Shown: positions 46,345 through 58,863, numbered from the stretch's first letter. The stretch: 64,000 nucleotides of DNA from Rhinopithecus roxellana (GCF_007565055.1 NC_044561.1:30955483-31019482), one strand, 5' to 3'. Notes: generated by a model not told the origin, from the letters alone. Made by a program: numbers and translations.

Positions 46345-46575
46345 CCAATTGAGATAAATACCAATATTGTCCCTATTGATGAGGAAAATGAGGCACAGAG
46401 AGGCTAGATAACTTACTCCAAATTTACAAAGCTAGCAATGGAAGAGCCAAGATTCAGCAAAATTCAGAGAGTTCTAGAAAGTCAGTTCTGTGAGGGTAGA
46501 AACTCAGTCTTCTTTGTATGCCATTAAGTCACCAGAATCTAAAAGAGTGCCTGGCCACATAGTAGGCATTCAGAA
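45905..46575 (+). mobile_element. MIR and L2 fragments, split by an Alu
   Basis: 'ctaagtgctttacgtgtattacctcattttatc' (to about 46,016) continues after the Alu as 'ccctattgatgaggaaaatgaggcacagagaggctag' (MIR). Then comes an L2-like end, 'gtgcctggccacatagtaggcattcag', near 46,550. Confidence 0.7.
46017..46342 (+). mobile_element. Alu, sense, with A40 tail
   Basis: The flanks AAAAGACCAACTGAG (before) and AAAAGACCAATTGAG (after) form a target-site duplication with one mismatch. The tail is a pure A40 run (46,303-46,342). Confidence 0.97.
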
Positions 46576-46633
46576 AACTATATTTTCAATAAGTGAACAA
46601 GTAAACTCTGGGAGAGGTGGGTTTCTATCAGAG

Positions 46634-46712
46634 CGAGGGAGGGAGAGTGAATGAAGGAGCAAAGGAAGGAAGCCGAGAGAGAAAGAGGGAGGGAGAGAGA
46701 GGTGGATGGATA
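46634..46712. repeat. Purine-rich (GGGA/GAGA)n tract
   Basis: About 80 bp of almost only A and G on the + strand, with GGGAGGGAG and GAGAGAGAG units. Confidence 0.85.
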
Positions 46713-47726
46713 GGGACCCACACAAGAAGAGACTCTGTTGCCAAGTTCCTCATTTTACAAGTCAGCGTGTGGCCCAGCAACCCAGTTTACCGAGAAGAAA
46801 TGTATTTGCAGAAAGAGAACAAGGACTAAATCCGATTTAGTTTTCCCCTTGAGGATGGTAAGCTGTCAGAAAGCGTCAGAGGGATGTACATTCAGATTCT
46901 TAAGCTGGATTATTCCTCAAGGGAAAGAAACGTTTCGGGTTTTTTGCTCTCGGGGTAGCTCTGCCCTAAATCACTGAGTGACAGCAGGTACAGTCACAAG
47001 GACTCAGTCCTGACCTGGTTCCACATTAACATGTTTCACCTCTGCTACGCCATCAGGGCCTCCCTCCTCCAGCCCTTTCTCTCTCAGTTAAAGAAAACAA
47101 CCTCTCTTGGGCTGTACAATGAATAAGGAAAGCTGCATTTGCCTAATCTAACCTGGAACATCCTGATCAGTTGCTGGAGCACAGGTTGTTTGCTAAGATG
47201 GGTCTATCTCCACTCAATCACAAGGAAACTTCTAATGAGAAGCATTTTCTCATCATGCACAGTGTAATTTAAAGGGTTTTTCTTCTCAGGAAAGCAATAT
47301 TCCTCTGGCAGCACCCAAATGATGAAAATTTGTCTTTTTACTTTCAAGTTGATTTTAAATCATTTTATAGCCAAAGAATGGCCAGTTGTAGGGAGGAAAG
47401 GGATTCAGACATTATCAAGATCCATGACCAAATAAAATACTCAAACGCCTCACATTTGGTCGCTAGGCCACAAGCAAGGGATGTGCTTAGTGAAGTTTGT
47501 CCTTGAAATGTGTGCCGAGAAGTCGCTTGCTAAAATTTCATTCAAAATCCATTGACTTTTTCTCCTAGACTTGGCTGTTCTTGCAGACAGCATGCCACTC
47601 TACATTTTAGATCTGAGGTATTCAGTTCTTAACATAAAGAAACCAAAATTTAGTTTTTTAAAATAGCTTAGGTGAGATTCCACTATGTACCACCTGAGCT
47701 CATATGAAGCTGAGGGAGTTAAGTGG

Positions 47727-47728
<2 letters not shown>

Positions 47729-47773
<45 letters not shown>

Positions 47774-48065
47774 ACGGAGTCTCGTTCTGTCGCCCAGGCT
47801 GGAGTGCAATGGTGTGATCTCGGCTCACTGCAACCTCCGCCTCCTGAGTTCAAGCAATTCTCTGCCTCAGCCTCCTGAGAAGCTGGGCTAACAGGCACCC
47901 ACCACCATGCCCAGATAATTTTGTTGTTGTTGTTTTGTTTTGTTTTGTATTTTTAGTAGGGACGGGGTTTCACCGTCTCAGCCAGGCTGGTCTTGAACTG
48001 ACCTCATGATCCACCCACCTCCGCCTCCGAAAGTGCTGGGATTGCTGGCGTGAGCCACTGCACCC
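47729..48065 (-). mobile_element. Alu, antisense, with T44 tail
   Basis: A T44 run (47,729-47,772) leads into GACGGAGTCTCGTTCTGTCG, and the element ends near CACTGCACCC. AGTGGAA direct repeats occur at 47,722-47,728 and 48,066-48,072. A (GTTGTT/GTTTT)n insertion lies in the middle. Confidence 0.96.
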
Positions 48066-48628
48066 AGTGGAAATTTTTTAAGCAAGTGCTAGCTCAAGCT
48101 AAGACATGACTGAGACGGGGAGGCAGTGGCAGTTTTCCTTCAGAGTCATTCATATGTGGAGAAACACTGATCATCAAGGACTGTATTTACACAAGAGAAT
48201 AGGATTAAATCATCAATTCAGTTCCATGTATTGTCATGAAACTTTAGATGGACATCCTGAGAGTCTATCTCACTTTCTCCATTAAAAAAAAAAAAAAAGC
48301 AACTCTAAGTTTCGATCCCTCAGCTAATGATGCTTATTAAGCATTATGTTTTCACTAAGTGAAAACATATTATCAACACTCTGGGAATTACAGTTCAAGC
48401 ACTATGGGAAATGTAATAGCCTATTTGGTCAAATGGTCTCAGGCACCACAAGACCAATTAGCTGGACAAGGTTAAAGGGAGGCAGAACGTTTATCAAGTG
48501 TCCAGGTACTGTTGGAGATGTTTGGGGAAATTCTTCTCTGAATATGAGGTGATCAGCATTAAATTAATTAATGGACTATGTTTATGGGTCAGTGTGTTAA
48601 TAATTCAGAACTTCAACAGACTCTAAGT

Positions 48629-48932
48629 TTTTTTTTTTCTTCTTCTTTTTTTTGAGATGGAGTCTCCCCGTGTTGCCCAGGCTGGAGTGCAATAGCGCAA
48701 TCTTGGCTCACAGCAACCTCCGCCTCCCAGCTTCAAATGATTCTCCTGCCTCAGCCTCCCAAGTAGCTGGGATTACAGGCACGTGCCACCACACCCAGCT
48801 AATTTTTGTATTTCCAGTACAGACAGGGTTTCACCATGTTGGCCAGGCTGGTTTCGAACTCCCAACCTTGTGATGCACCAGCTTTGGCTTCCCAAGTGCT
48901 GGGATTACAGGCATGAGCCACCACTCCCGGCC
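48629..48932 (-). mobile_element. Alu, antisense
   Basis: The T-rich start has CTTCTTCTT interruptions. GAGATGGAGTCTCCCCGTGT follows, and it ends in CTCCCGGCC. Confidence 0.95.
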
Positions 48933-49488
48933 TATTTAAGAGAATTTTTAATAAAATCCTTCTCATTTCTGCTTGAGATAATACTAGTTAATAATCCAAT
49001 ATTAACTCTATTGGTTTCTCTGTTCTCTGCTGATGAAATTGTTTGGTCCTTTCAATTGTTTCACAAGTCTGAACAGTACAGGATTTCCTTCGCTCCCAAC
49101 TCCCTGGGACCACCACCAACATCTCAGAAGGTACCAAGATCAGTCAGTTCATGGCCAAGATCTGTGGACACAACTTGGGTTCAGCTTTCCTAGGGGCTAC
49201 ATGACCTATTTCCATCTTTTATATCTAAGACAACTGACAACAATGATAGCCAATTCCAACTTTTCCTTTCAGAAATAGTATACTAGGATTCTGGTTTTCT
49301 CTCTCACAGGAAGTTACAAACGTACAAAGGCTCTGTCCTTTCTTCTTGTTGGAATTCTATTAATTACCTTATGGAATGGAATAATAAGATAGTCCAAACT
49401 TTGGTCTCACAGTGATAGTGTAGCAAGTCACATTTTTTCTTCCCAGAGGAAGAAAGGATAGTCATGATAATGTCTAAGAACCATATGA

Positions 49489-49791
49489 GGCCGGGCGCGG
49501 TGGCTCACGCCTGTAATCCCAGCACTTTGGGAGGCCGAGGCGGGCGGATCACGAGGTCAGGAGATTGAGACCATCCTGTCTAACACGGTGAAACCCTGTC
49601 TGTACTAAAAATACAAAAAATTAGCCGGGCGTGGTGGCGGCGCCTGTAGTCCCAGCTACTCGGGAGGCTGAAGCAGGAGAATGGCGGGAACCCGGGAGGC
49701 GGAGCTTGCAGTGAGCCGAGATCGCGCCACTGCATTCCAGCCTGGGCGACAGAGCGAGAATGCGTCTAAAAAAAAAAAAGTGAGAGAGAGA
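49489..49791 (+). mobile_element. Alu (AluY-like), sense
   Basis: It starts GGCCGGGCGCGGTGGCTCAC and has few differences from a young Alu. The target-site duplication AAGAACCATATGAG occurs at 49,476-49,489 and at about 49,792-49,805. The tail has degenerated to A12 plus GTGAGAGAGAGA. Confidence 0.97.
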
Positions 49792-49982
49792 AAGAACCAT
49801 ATGAGGCCTAAAAGAATAGATTTCCCAAAGACCCGTGTGAACCATCATCCAAGGATGATAATGCTTTTAGCCCGTGGAACGGAGAATGGGAATACCAGCT
49901 AGTCTTCTCAAGAAATATGGCCAACATCCTATGCTGGGATATAAAGTAAAACCTACAGGAAACTATTTTTGATGGAGATCTG

Positions 49983-50200
49983 AACCCACAGAGCCTGGGT
50001 TCTACTACATATAAATTAAGTAGACCTTGGCAAGTAACTTAAACTCTCTGTACCTTGATTTCCCAGTCTATAAATTGAGGATGATTTCTAACTCAAAATT
50101 ATTTTGAGGCTTTAATGACTTAATAGAGGTAATATGTTTATACTACCACTTAGTACACTGTAAGCAATAAAAACATTAGATATTATTGTAACTATCACTC
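49983..50200 (+). mobile_element. MIR element
   Basis: 'agcctgggttctactac', 'accttggcaagtaacttaaactctctgtacc' and 'gaggatgatttctaactc' are in MIR order over about 200 bp. Confidence 0.7.
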
Positions 50201-52569
50201 ATAACATCATCACCATAATTATTCAACCTTTACCTCTAGCGATTAGTCCTATTTTTTCAATCTCTCTAGATTTAAAAATATTTTGGTTTGGTCTTTGTTC
50301 AGCTTCCTTACTGTCAGTCATCTCTGCACTGTCTGTCTTCTGCTAAAGGACAGAAAAGTCCAGAAGACGTGCCGGTGCCCAAGATCTCAAAGACTTTTGG
50401 AGGCCTGGCCAGAGAGCAATGCTAGGCCTTGGAGGCCCTTCTTGAGCACATACATTGCATTTGCAGAAGTACTTATCAGATGGTAGGCAGGCAAAAGATG
50501 GTAAGGCTGCCCTTGGAATGCAGACAAGAAACAGAGTGAGGTAATTCAGTTTAATTCAGCTCAATTTATATTTTGTCAGTACTGAGGTTGGCACTTAGGA
50601 GAGAAAAAGGTATAAAATCATGAGCAAGACGTGAAGATCTGAATAGCAATAGGGAGACAAGATGTATGAATACCTGTTAAATACAACACAACATGTAGTT
50701 GCATTGTGCAAAACAGGAAGTAGTGGCAGAATTTCTTGTGAGCCGAATTAGCTATGAAGTATTCATGTAAGAAATATTTCTCAGTAGAAGCATGCCTTGT
50801 AACAAATCACTATCCTCCCAGACTCAAGCCAGAGGATTACACAGATTAAATCGTGATTCAGTCTAAAATGACTTGGATAAAATAGGTTTTAAAACATCAT
50901 GAAAAACTTGTCATTTCTGGCTTTCATGGTCTAGGGACTTTGGACCAGCTGTGGGAACAAGGGATTCTCTAACCTTTATCATCTTCTTCCAGGGAGTGGT
51001 TAGGTGCTGTCACCAACCCAAAAGACATTTCAGAGAAGTTATTGAGCACTGCACCGGTAGAAATGAAGCAATGAGCCATGGTGGGGAGATACATTTCAGA
51101 CAGTTATAACCATTTCAGGAAGCATAAGATGAAAGCCATTTCTCAAATACTCTGCATAGGAAGGCAGTCTTCACATAAGAGTCCCTAGTTTACGTTGGAA
51201 ATATCCAGCTAACTTTACCATCAGTGTCAGAAATGCTAGGTCTCTGGAGGTTAAAAGTGTATTTATTTGGGAAGAAATCTATGAGGTCAATTTAACCTTT
51301 TTCAAAGGCTGGCAGATTGCCCGTAATAGACCAATCTTTAACTCTAGACAGGAGAAAAACATGAAAAATATTTTAGCAAATGTGTTTAAATCCCACTGAG
51401 GGAATTTTCTAAAGGGAATCCATAAATTGTTTAAATGTTGGAGAATCAGCAAATGTCATAACTTTTCATCAAATCAAGATAAAGACATAATCAACTGCAG
51501 TGTTCATATTATACACATTCGAAAGGCAGAGGCCCTAACTATACTATAAATATTTTCTTCTGATCATCTTCCTTCAAAGTGATTTTTGTAAATTAAATCA
51601 AATTTTCAAAATAGCATGAGAATTTATTATTTAATGAAATAACATATTAATCATGTATAAAAGAAATGGTTGCTTTTAAGGCTACTATTCACCTCTGATG
51701 TACCTATTTCACAAGTATGAAGTTCTACATAGCCAATTTCTATGTCTTTGGTTAATTTTTAAGGGTTGTCTTAAATTAGGATTTGCCTAAAGTAAAAGTA
51801 AATTGGAGATTTTAAAATATAATTGCTTGTGATAATTCATTTGTTCTATATGCATATAGTTGCCACATTTATAAGATCACTTTTTATAAGATAAAAAAGA
51901 TCAAATATCAATAACTTATTTCTAATGTATATTTCAGTGTGTAAAGTAAAAATATACATAAACAGATCGATATATAAAATCATCAGCCATATTAGTGTGA
52001 AGTAGAATTGCATGATTACTGATTCTACTGAAAAATGAGATTATACATCTTAACTGTGAAAGTCTTATAATAACTGGTGGAAGAAATCATGTGATAAATA
52101 ATAGTTATCTCAATAAAAAAGAAACATTAGAGGGATATTTTATAAAATGGAGTTTCCATCAGGCTTATGACCACACTACACCCTAGAATTTGCACATACT
52201 TTATTTACATCGTGTGGTGGAAATCCTGTAACTAAAAATAGTGGAACTATATGAAAAGCAAAATACTGTTAAAGGAAAGGAAACAATATAAACAATAGTC
52301 ACATTTTTTCCAGGTTCCAACTGTTGCACTTCCTAAAACACGGTCTAAATTTTTGTCTAAACAAGTGTAGCTATTAAAAGTCAGGTAAATAGTTTCTGTA
52401 CATTATATGATGAGTACAAGAGTTGCAACAGCTCTGGCTATAATAGAAAGACCCCACCGCTACTTGTTTCAATTATTTAGAAAATTTGTTAATTCTGTTG
52501 AAACATTAGCCAAGCCATGAGTTTGCTGTTCTGTGTATTGAAAGAGATAGTACATTCCTTGTTAGTTAA

Positions 52570-52795
52570 GAACACAGACCCTGGAACCAGATTCCTTGGA
52601 ATCAAATCCTGGTTTCCTCATCTCTTCATGTCCTGTTCTATTTCCTCATATGTAAAAGAGAAATAATAATGGTACATCTTTCATATGATTACTATGAAGA
52701 TTCGATTAATCAATATATGCAAAGCACTTAAAATAGCACTTGGTACACAGTAAATAAACACTGCATATGTTGGTTGTTGTTACTATTTTCAGTAA
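52570..52795 (+). mobile_element. MIR element
   Basis: 'acagaccctggaaccagattccttgg' through 'aaagcacttaaaatagcacttggtacacagtaaa' is a nearly complete but diverged MIR. Confidence 0.75.
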
Positions 52796-53707
52796 GTAAT
52801 TTTTAACTGCCTGCAGACATTATAAACTATTTCCTAGTGAGTGTTTAACTTGAATATATTATAGGGGGAAAAAAGAAATAAATAATGTTCATCAAACATT
52901 GATGCAGTAACACTCCCTTATAACAGATTTGAGATGAAAAATGCTGATTCTTTGCCAGCAATGTTTCATCAGCATGAGGATAGCCACATAATCAGATTTA
53001 AAGAGATAAAATGAATTTATCTAAACAGATGCCTCTCAGGATTAAAAAGAAAAAATCCTGGATGATTTCAGATTTAATAAATGAGGCTTTTTCAGTTTTA
53101 GCAACTTTTGCTAAGAAGCTCAGAAGACATTCCAAATATTCTAATTAACTTTTGACATATCTAGTGAAATAAGAGGCAACCACTATTTCTGTTTTTGGAA
53201 CATATATTATTTAGAGTGATTTAGGAGGCTGGCTGAGATTATATGTGATTTAGAAGTACAAAAACACCCCGGCTGTCGTTCTAACACTTTGCCTGGTTTT
53301 TTAATATGTATGATAATTTTTCATGAAGTATAATCCTATTTTTAAGAATTACTAAGATTTGAGACTTAACCATGAAAAACAATCTGCTGAAAGGAATACA
53401 TGTAATTTACTCCCAACATTCCACTTTTTTATCTAACAAAAAGTAAACATTACTGAGCATGGCATGACGGTGGACAGAACTCTGCAGTAAAGAAGAAAGA
53501 GGCCTCAATTCTGTGCTGTCTCCTTCACTAACCCTCTGTGACCTTCTATGTGGCATTTGCTGTCCCTGACCTCAGGACCTGCTTATGTGATAGCAAGGGG
53601 TGGGTCTAGAGAGTAGAATGTGGCGATTGAAGCATCTCCTTATGTGAAACTCGTCTAAGCATGACATCCTCCTTGCAGTTGCCCAGTGATAGAAAATTCA
53701 CTATACT

Positions 53708-54005
53708 GGCTGGACGCGGTGGTTCACGCCTGTAATCCCAGCACCTTGGGAGGCCGAGGCAGGTGAATCACCTGAGGTCAGGAGTTCAAGACCAGCCTGG
53801 CCAACATGGTGAAACCCTGTCTCTACTAAAAATACAAAAAATTAGCCGGGCATGGTGGCAGGTGTGCCTGTAATCCCAGTTACTCAAGAGGCTGAGGCAG
53901 GAGAATCATTTGAACCCCCAAGGTGGAGGTTGTAGTGAGCCGAGATTGTGCCATTGGACTCCAGCCTGGGGAACAAGCGCAAAACAACGTCTCAAAAAGT
54001 AAAAA
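53708..54005 (+). mobile_element. Alu (AluS-like), sense
   Basis: GGCTGGACGCGGTGGTTCAC through GTCTCAAAAAGTAAAAAA. The flanks GAAAATTCACTATAC and GAAAACTCACTCTAC form a slightly diverged target-site duplication. Confidence 0.97.
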
Positions 54006-55204
54006 AGAAAACTCACTCTACCTTAAGGTGCTGGAGCTGTCTACAGATACTTCTACCTATTAAAAAAAGTTATTCCTTAGCCACATTTTGGGTCTTCCTG
54101 CAAACTGTAATTTCCCTAGCATCTCAAGTAGCCAAGAATTCTAAATGTGAAATACAGTAGAGCCCCATAACAGCAAACTTTTTAAATGATGAAAGGGAGC
54201 TCTAAATAACAGCAAAAGGCTGCTCTTCTTGCTCCCATTATGTTTACTATTACTGTGCTCTAGTGAGAATAGCAAGGGGTCAAAGGGATTTATAACAATT
54301 CCTGTACCTTCAACTTACCAAGTCCCCTACCAAGTAACAGTTTTCTGTCAGAGAGAAAGTTCTGCCCTCCCTGATCAAAGCTGTCCATGCCAATCAGACT
54401 TCCCCTGTAGCTCCCTGGGAGAGGTCAGGCCTAGAACAACCTTCTACTCTAAGAAGGAAGATGTGGATGTTGTTGAATTTAAATCCATGATCTCTGTTCC
54501 GTAGAGCCATGCTACCCAAAGTGTAGTGTGAAGAGGGTGCTGGCTCAGGAAACATTTTGTTACTAAGTTGTGACAAGAAGAATACTGAGAGTAAGCCTTT
54601 AGAAATGTTGCAGCTGTTGAATGCTGAGGTTGCACTAAACTCATGACCTCTCTCATCCCTGAGATTAGACCACTTGCATGCTGCTGAATACTCACAGGGT
54701 GAGCCATATGTGGTAAGACCTACGTATTCATCCCGTGCAGGAGGACCACAGCTAGGTCTGCTATGGCTTGAAAATAATGAAATCCTTCACTTCAGATAGT
54801 GTAGGTTTAGAGTTGAATCATGTCATCCTTTCCCGTATCCTTCAATTCCCCAGACGAATTAAAGGACTCCCCATACTTTCTCCATTTACCATGGATGAAC
54901 TGAACATTGACTTTGTTTTTGACTTCCAGAAACCACAAATTTGGTTTTCTAACAATTTACAACACTCGTTTTAATAAAATCTAAACACGGTGAAAAAAAT
55001 AAATGTTTCATGAAATTTTTCTACGTGAAAGCTGGTTCCTATTTCATATGAACATGAAACTAACTAGCAGCCTGCCTCAGGGAATAATGAGTCCATGAAT
55101 AAAAGCTATTATGTTCACATGTAGATCAAATAAGATTAAAATCATCCTCAAAAGCATTTTTGGCAATATAGACATCCACCTCCCCAAAATCAGCATGGTA
55201 CAGT

Positions 55205-55375
55205 GGAAACAGCATTTAATTAGATGTTGGGAATGCGGAGTCCGGAACTGGCTCTGGTATTAACCTGCTTTGTGACTTTTTGAAGTCTCCAAGCCTCCTG
55301 TACCAAAACTTCCTCCTCTGTGAAAGTAGCAGTTTGTATGAGCCGATCTCTAAAGTCTCTGACAACTTTAAAATG
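55205..55375 (+). mobile_element. MIR fragment
   Basis: 'ggaactggctctggtattaacctgctttgtgac' followed by 'caagcctcctgtaccaaaacttcctcctctgtgaaag' fits MIR. Strongly diverged. Confidence 0.5.
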
Positions 55376-56477
55376 TTATACTTCAAAGAAAATTATTTTC
55401 CCTTAAGGTAGTTTCCTGATGGAAGAATAATTTTCCCAGCTGTGTATTTACTGCCACAAGATAAGACTGACCTTTCTGCACTTGCATGAGTAGCTCTTTT
55501 ACCATAAGTTTAGCATTATCAGACTTTGCAAGACTGAAATCACACAACAAATGAAGCAAGAACCCTGACCCCCAAAACGCGCCTTTGTCATGGAGACATG
55601 AGCTGCAGTTTGCAGATATCTCCGGGGCTGTGGCGTAACTCACAGGGGCCCAATATGACATTATGGGTTCCATAAAATACGAATATCTATAAGGTACTAT
55701 TTATTGAATTGTTATTTGTCTCACAAGACCTTTCTCAGGGGGCTTTTCAATGCCTAACAATCTAAAATAAAGCCATCTGTCCTCCCCTAACTCATAAACC
55801 CTACAGTATTAACCAGGTCCTAAATAGAGGTTGGAATTGAGTGGCCCCCAGAAATACTCAAGCATTAATAACCATGATAGAGTTGACTCTGCAGGTATTC
55901 CATTTTTTGCTTATGACCCAAAACCATGTTTTAAGCTTTTCTGCACTACTAAGATGATGCATCCTGTGCCTGTCAAGGGATCTGTCTAATGTGTATGAGT
56001 GTATGAGTGTATGAGTACTACATATAACCGTGATAACTGGGGTTAGCTTAAAAATACCAATAATTCCTGTAACGTTTTTCATCTCTGAAGTAAGTGGAGA
56101 ATGCTGATGCAAATGAAGAAAAATTCAAAACAAAAATTGGAACTGTATGGAAATTACAGAGTAAAATGCAAAATGTCTAAACATAGATCACTATTCAAAA
56201 GAATGGAAAATTCATATTTAAGCAATACGAAAATTTAGGCAGTATACTTTAGCAAAGAAAGTAAGATAATGAGGCAGTGGTACATAGGTATATGTGCATA
56301 TATTACATAACATATATAATTTATTACCGAATCTATCAAAAAGCCAAAGAATATGAGAAAAGATAAACATATTAATGGAACACTTCGAAATGAGATATTC
56401 AGTCCTCACTATCTAAAATATGATTGCAATTAAAATTATGCACATAAAAAGGTATATAAATACAGTACGAAGATTTT

Positions 56478-56778
56478 TCTTTTTTTTTTATTTTGAGATG
56501 GAGTCTCACTGTTGTTGCCCAGGCTGGAGTGCAATGGCACGATCTTGGTTCACCACAAGCTCCGCCTCCCGGGTTCAAGCGATTCTCCTGCCTCAGCTTC
56601 CTGAGTAGCTGGGATTACAGGCACACACCATGATGCCTGGCTAATTGTATTTTTTTAGTAGAGACAGGATTTCACCATGTTGGTCAGGCTAGTCTCAAAC
56701 TCCTGACCTTTAGGTGATCCACCCGCCTCAGCCTCCCAAAGTGCTGGGACTACAGGTGTGAGCCACCATGCCCGGCCG
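56478..56778 (-). mobile_element. Alu, antisense
   Basis: Runs from TTTTGAGATGGAGTCTCACT to CATGCCCGGC. CGAAGATTTTTCTT direct repeats on both sides are the target-site duplication. It ends about 630 bp upstream of the exon at 57,408. Confidence 0.96.
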
Positions 56779-57407
56779 AAGATTTTTCTTATCTAAATTT
56801 TAATTTGAAAAGAACATTTACTTTCTAGGTTTTGTAGAAAAGAGAAGAGTGAATGACAGTTCTTTCACAAATAAAGCAGAGGAAGTCAGTGGTTTACCCC
56901 AGGGCTCTGCCCAGCAGAAGAATGCTGGATCAAGGATTGAAACTTACATACCTGGAAGCAGCAAAACAATACCTGCTGGAGTTGAGTGACTGAAAGGAAA
57001 ATGGATTAATTGAACAGAGTCCTGGAGTGAGCTAGTGATCCCTTAGCCTAGTGGGCCATGATGGCTTGTTCTTAAGTGGCCACAGTTCTTTAGGCAAGTG
57101 CTATTATTGATACCAATGTTCTTTCTTCCCTAACTGAAAGCAACAAAAGGACCTTGCACCAATGTCTTGCATCAATCAATCAAGGTCTCCGTGCAATAGC
57201 TGCCTCCATGCAAATGCTGTCCAATAGTGAGTGAACTGGGCTCTTCTCAGCTACAAAAGTGAAGCCTTGAGACCATCAATCTTGACTCCCCTACCTGTGG
57301 AGAAAGTATCCTCCCTATCATTATTTGAACCACTGGGACTTTGAATACCTTTAGGTCGTATTTTTCCAGCCCTCTTCTGCTGGTGAGTGTGTTTTCTTTC
57401 CCTCCAG

Positions 57408-57633
57408 AAATCAAAAATCTCCACCTATGAGAAGATGTGGGCCTTCATGAGCAGCAGGCAGCAGACCGCCCTGGTAAGAAACAGTGACGAGGGGATCCAG
57501 AGAGTGCTCACCACGGACTACGCGCTGCTGATGGAGTCCACCAGCATTGAGTATGTGACGCAGAGAAACTGCAACCTCACTCAGATCGGGGGCCTCATTG
57601 ACTCCAAAGGTTATGGAGTGGGAACGCCTATTG
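57408..57633 (+). CDS. GRIK1: GRIK1 exon: S2 half of glutamate-binding domain
   Basis: This 226-nt exon starts in phase 0 and ends after the first base of a Gly codon. It encodes KSKISTYEKMWAFMSSRQQT, then ALVRNSDEGIQRVLTTDYAL, then LMESTSIEYVTQRNCNLTQI and on to GTPIG. It forms lobe D2 of the ligand-binding domain. The Glu of LLMES (Glu738) contacts the agonist amino group. Ser of NSDEG (721) and the second Ser of ESTSIEY (741) are the residues that give GluK1 its distinct agonist and antagonist selectivity versus GluK2. NLT is a sequon. An internal CTG|GTAAGA at 57,474 looks like a strong cryptic donor. The real donor is ATTG|gtaaga. Confidence 0.98.
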
Positions 57634-58357
57634 GTAAGAGGGGCAGACACGAACCAGGACTGAGATAGAGAATGTCAGTTACCAGTGTGGAAGGAAATGG
57701 GCTCAGAGTTCTTTATTCCAAATTCTGAGAAGGCCTACAATGCCTTTAGTGAACTAATAATGGAAACATCCATATAGATCAGAGACATTGTCCAAATTAC
57801 AGATTCCCAGATATTTAACTTCATATACTTGTAACCAGTGTTTCTTTCAAGTTTTACCAATGCATGTTTAAGAATATATAGATTTTATTATTTCACCCTA
57901 AACAAATATCTTAAAGAGAATATCTTTCTAATTAATCCTTTTCACATTGTTTCCTTCAATACCCATATATGCCTATATAATTTATTTGCCTTAAATTAGA
58001 ATAGAAGAAAGTTGATTCTGTATACGGATAGCAAAAGTGAGATGGTTAGTATTCCATAACGATAGATGAAAAAGCAAGGCTATATCGGTCAAAAGAAAAA
58101 GGATAAAGATTAATTTATAAGATGATGTGCTCAGGCAATGTTAGATTCAATCAATGCCAACTATGTAAAACCAAATTCCTTAGTTCCATGCTACTGCTCT
58201 CCTAGGAATATTATTGCCTAGGTATACAGACCCATATAGCAATGCATTCTTGTACGTCTATAGGAGACATGAACAGAATTCCAGGAGTAATTAGTGATTT
58301 CCTCTCCATAGAAAACTCCCTCTCTATTGTTTCCCTCTCTATAGAAAACTGTATCAT

Positions 58358-58863
58358 GGCCGGGTGTGGTGGCTCATGCCTGTAATCCCAGCACTTTGGG
58401 AGTCCGAGGCGGGCAGATCATGAGATCAGGAGATCGAGACTATCCTGGCCAACATGGTGAAACCCCGTCTCTACTAAAAATACAAAAATTAGCTGGGCGT
58501 GGTGCCACATGCCTATAGTCCCAGTTACTCAGGGGGCTGAGGCAGGAGAATCACTTGAACCCGGCAGGTGGAGGTTGCAGTGAGCTGAGATGGTGCCACT
58601 GCACTCCAGCCTGGGTGACAGAGCGAGACTCCATCTCGAAGGAAAGAGTGAAAAGAAAGAAGAAAGAAAGAAAGAAAGAGAGAAAGAGAGAGAAGGAAGG
58701 AAGGAAGGAAGGAAGGAAGGAAGGAAGGAAGGAAGGAAGGAAGGAAGGAAGGAAGGAAGGAAGGAAGGAAGGAAGGAAGGAAGGAAGAAGAAGAAAGAAG
58801 AAGAAGGAAGGAAGGAAGGAAGGAAGGAAGGAAGGAAGGAAGGAAGGAAGGAAGGAAGGAGAG
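58358..58863 (+). mobile_element. Alu, sense, with tail converted to purine microsatellite
   Basis: GGCCGGGTGTGGTGGCTCAT starts a full-length Alu. The target-site duplication AGAAAACTGTATC (58,343-58,355 and 58,864-58,876) encloses both the Alu body and the whole GAAA/GGAA tract, so the microsatellite is the grown A-tail. Confidence 0.97.
58641..58863 (+). repeat. (GAAA)n-(GGAA)23-(GAA)n-(GGAA)13 microsatellite
   Basis: A 23-unit pure GGAA run spans 58,695-58,786, followed by 19 nt of AGAAG-type sequence, then a 13-unit pure GGAA run at 58,806-58,857. GAAA/GAGA units precede them. Confidence 0.95.

Larger units (their letters stand above)
42537..57407 (+). other. GRIK1: GRIK1 intron, 14.9 kb
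   Basis: It carries a dense Alu cluster (43.66-49.79 kb), an L1 and a Tigger-like fragment, MIR and L2 pieces, and further Alus at 53.7 and 56.5 kb. The interval 50,500-52,560 shows nothing that I recognise. The acceptor is ttttctttccctccag|AAATC. Confidence 0.85.

Noticed and set aside
20616..57633. Assignment to GRIK2 or GRIK3 instead of GRIK1
   Set aside because: Many diagnostic residues (MTDSNKDKSSN, MYRKSD, LLACLG, RDGSTM, ALVRNSDEG, TPIG) fit GRIK1 and disagree with GRIK2. The 15-residue cassette AAGEVSKHLYKVWKK is also a GRIK1 feature.
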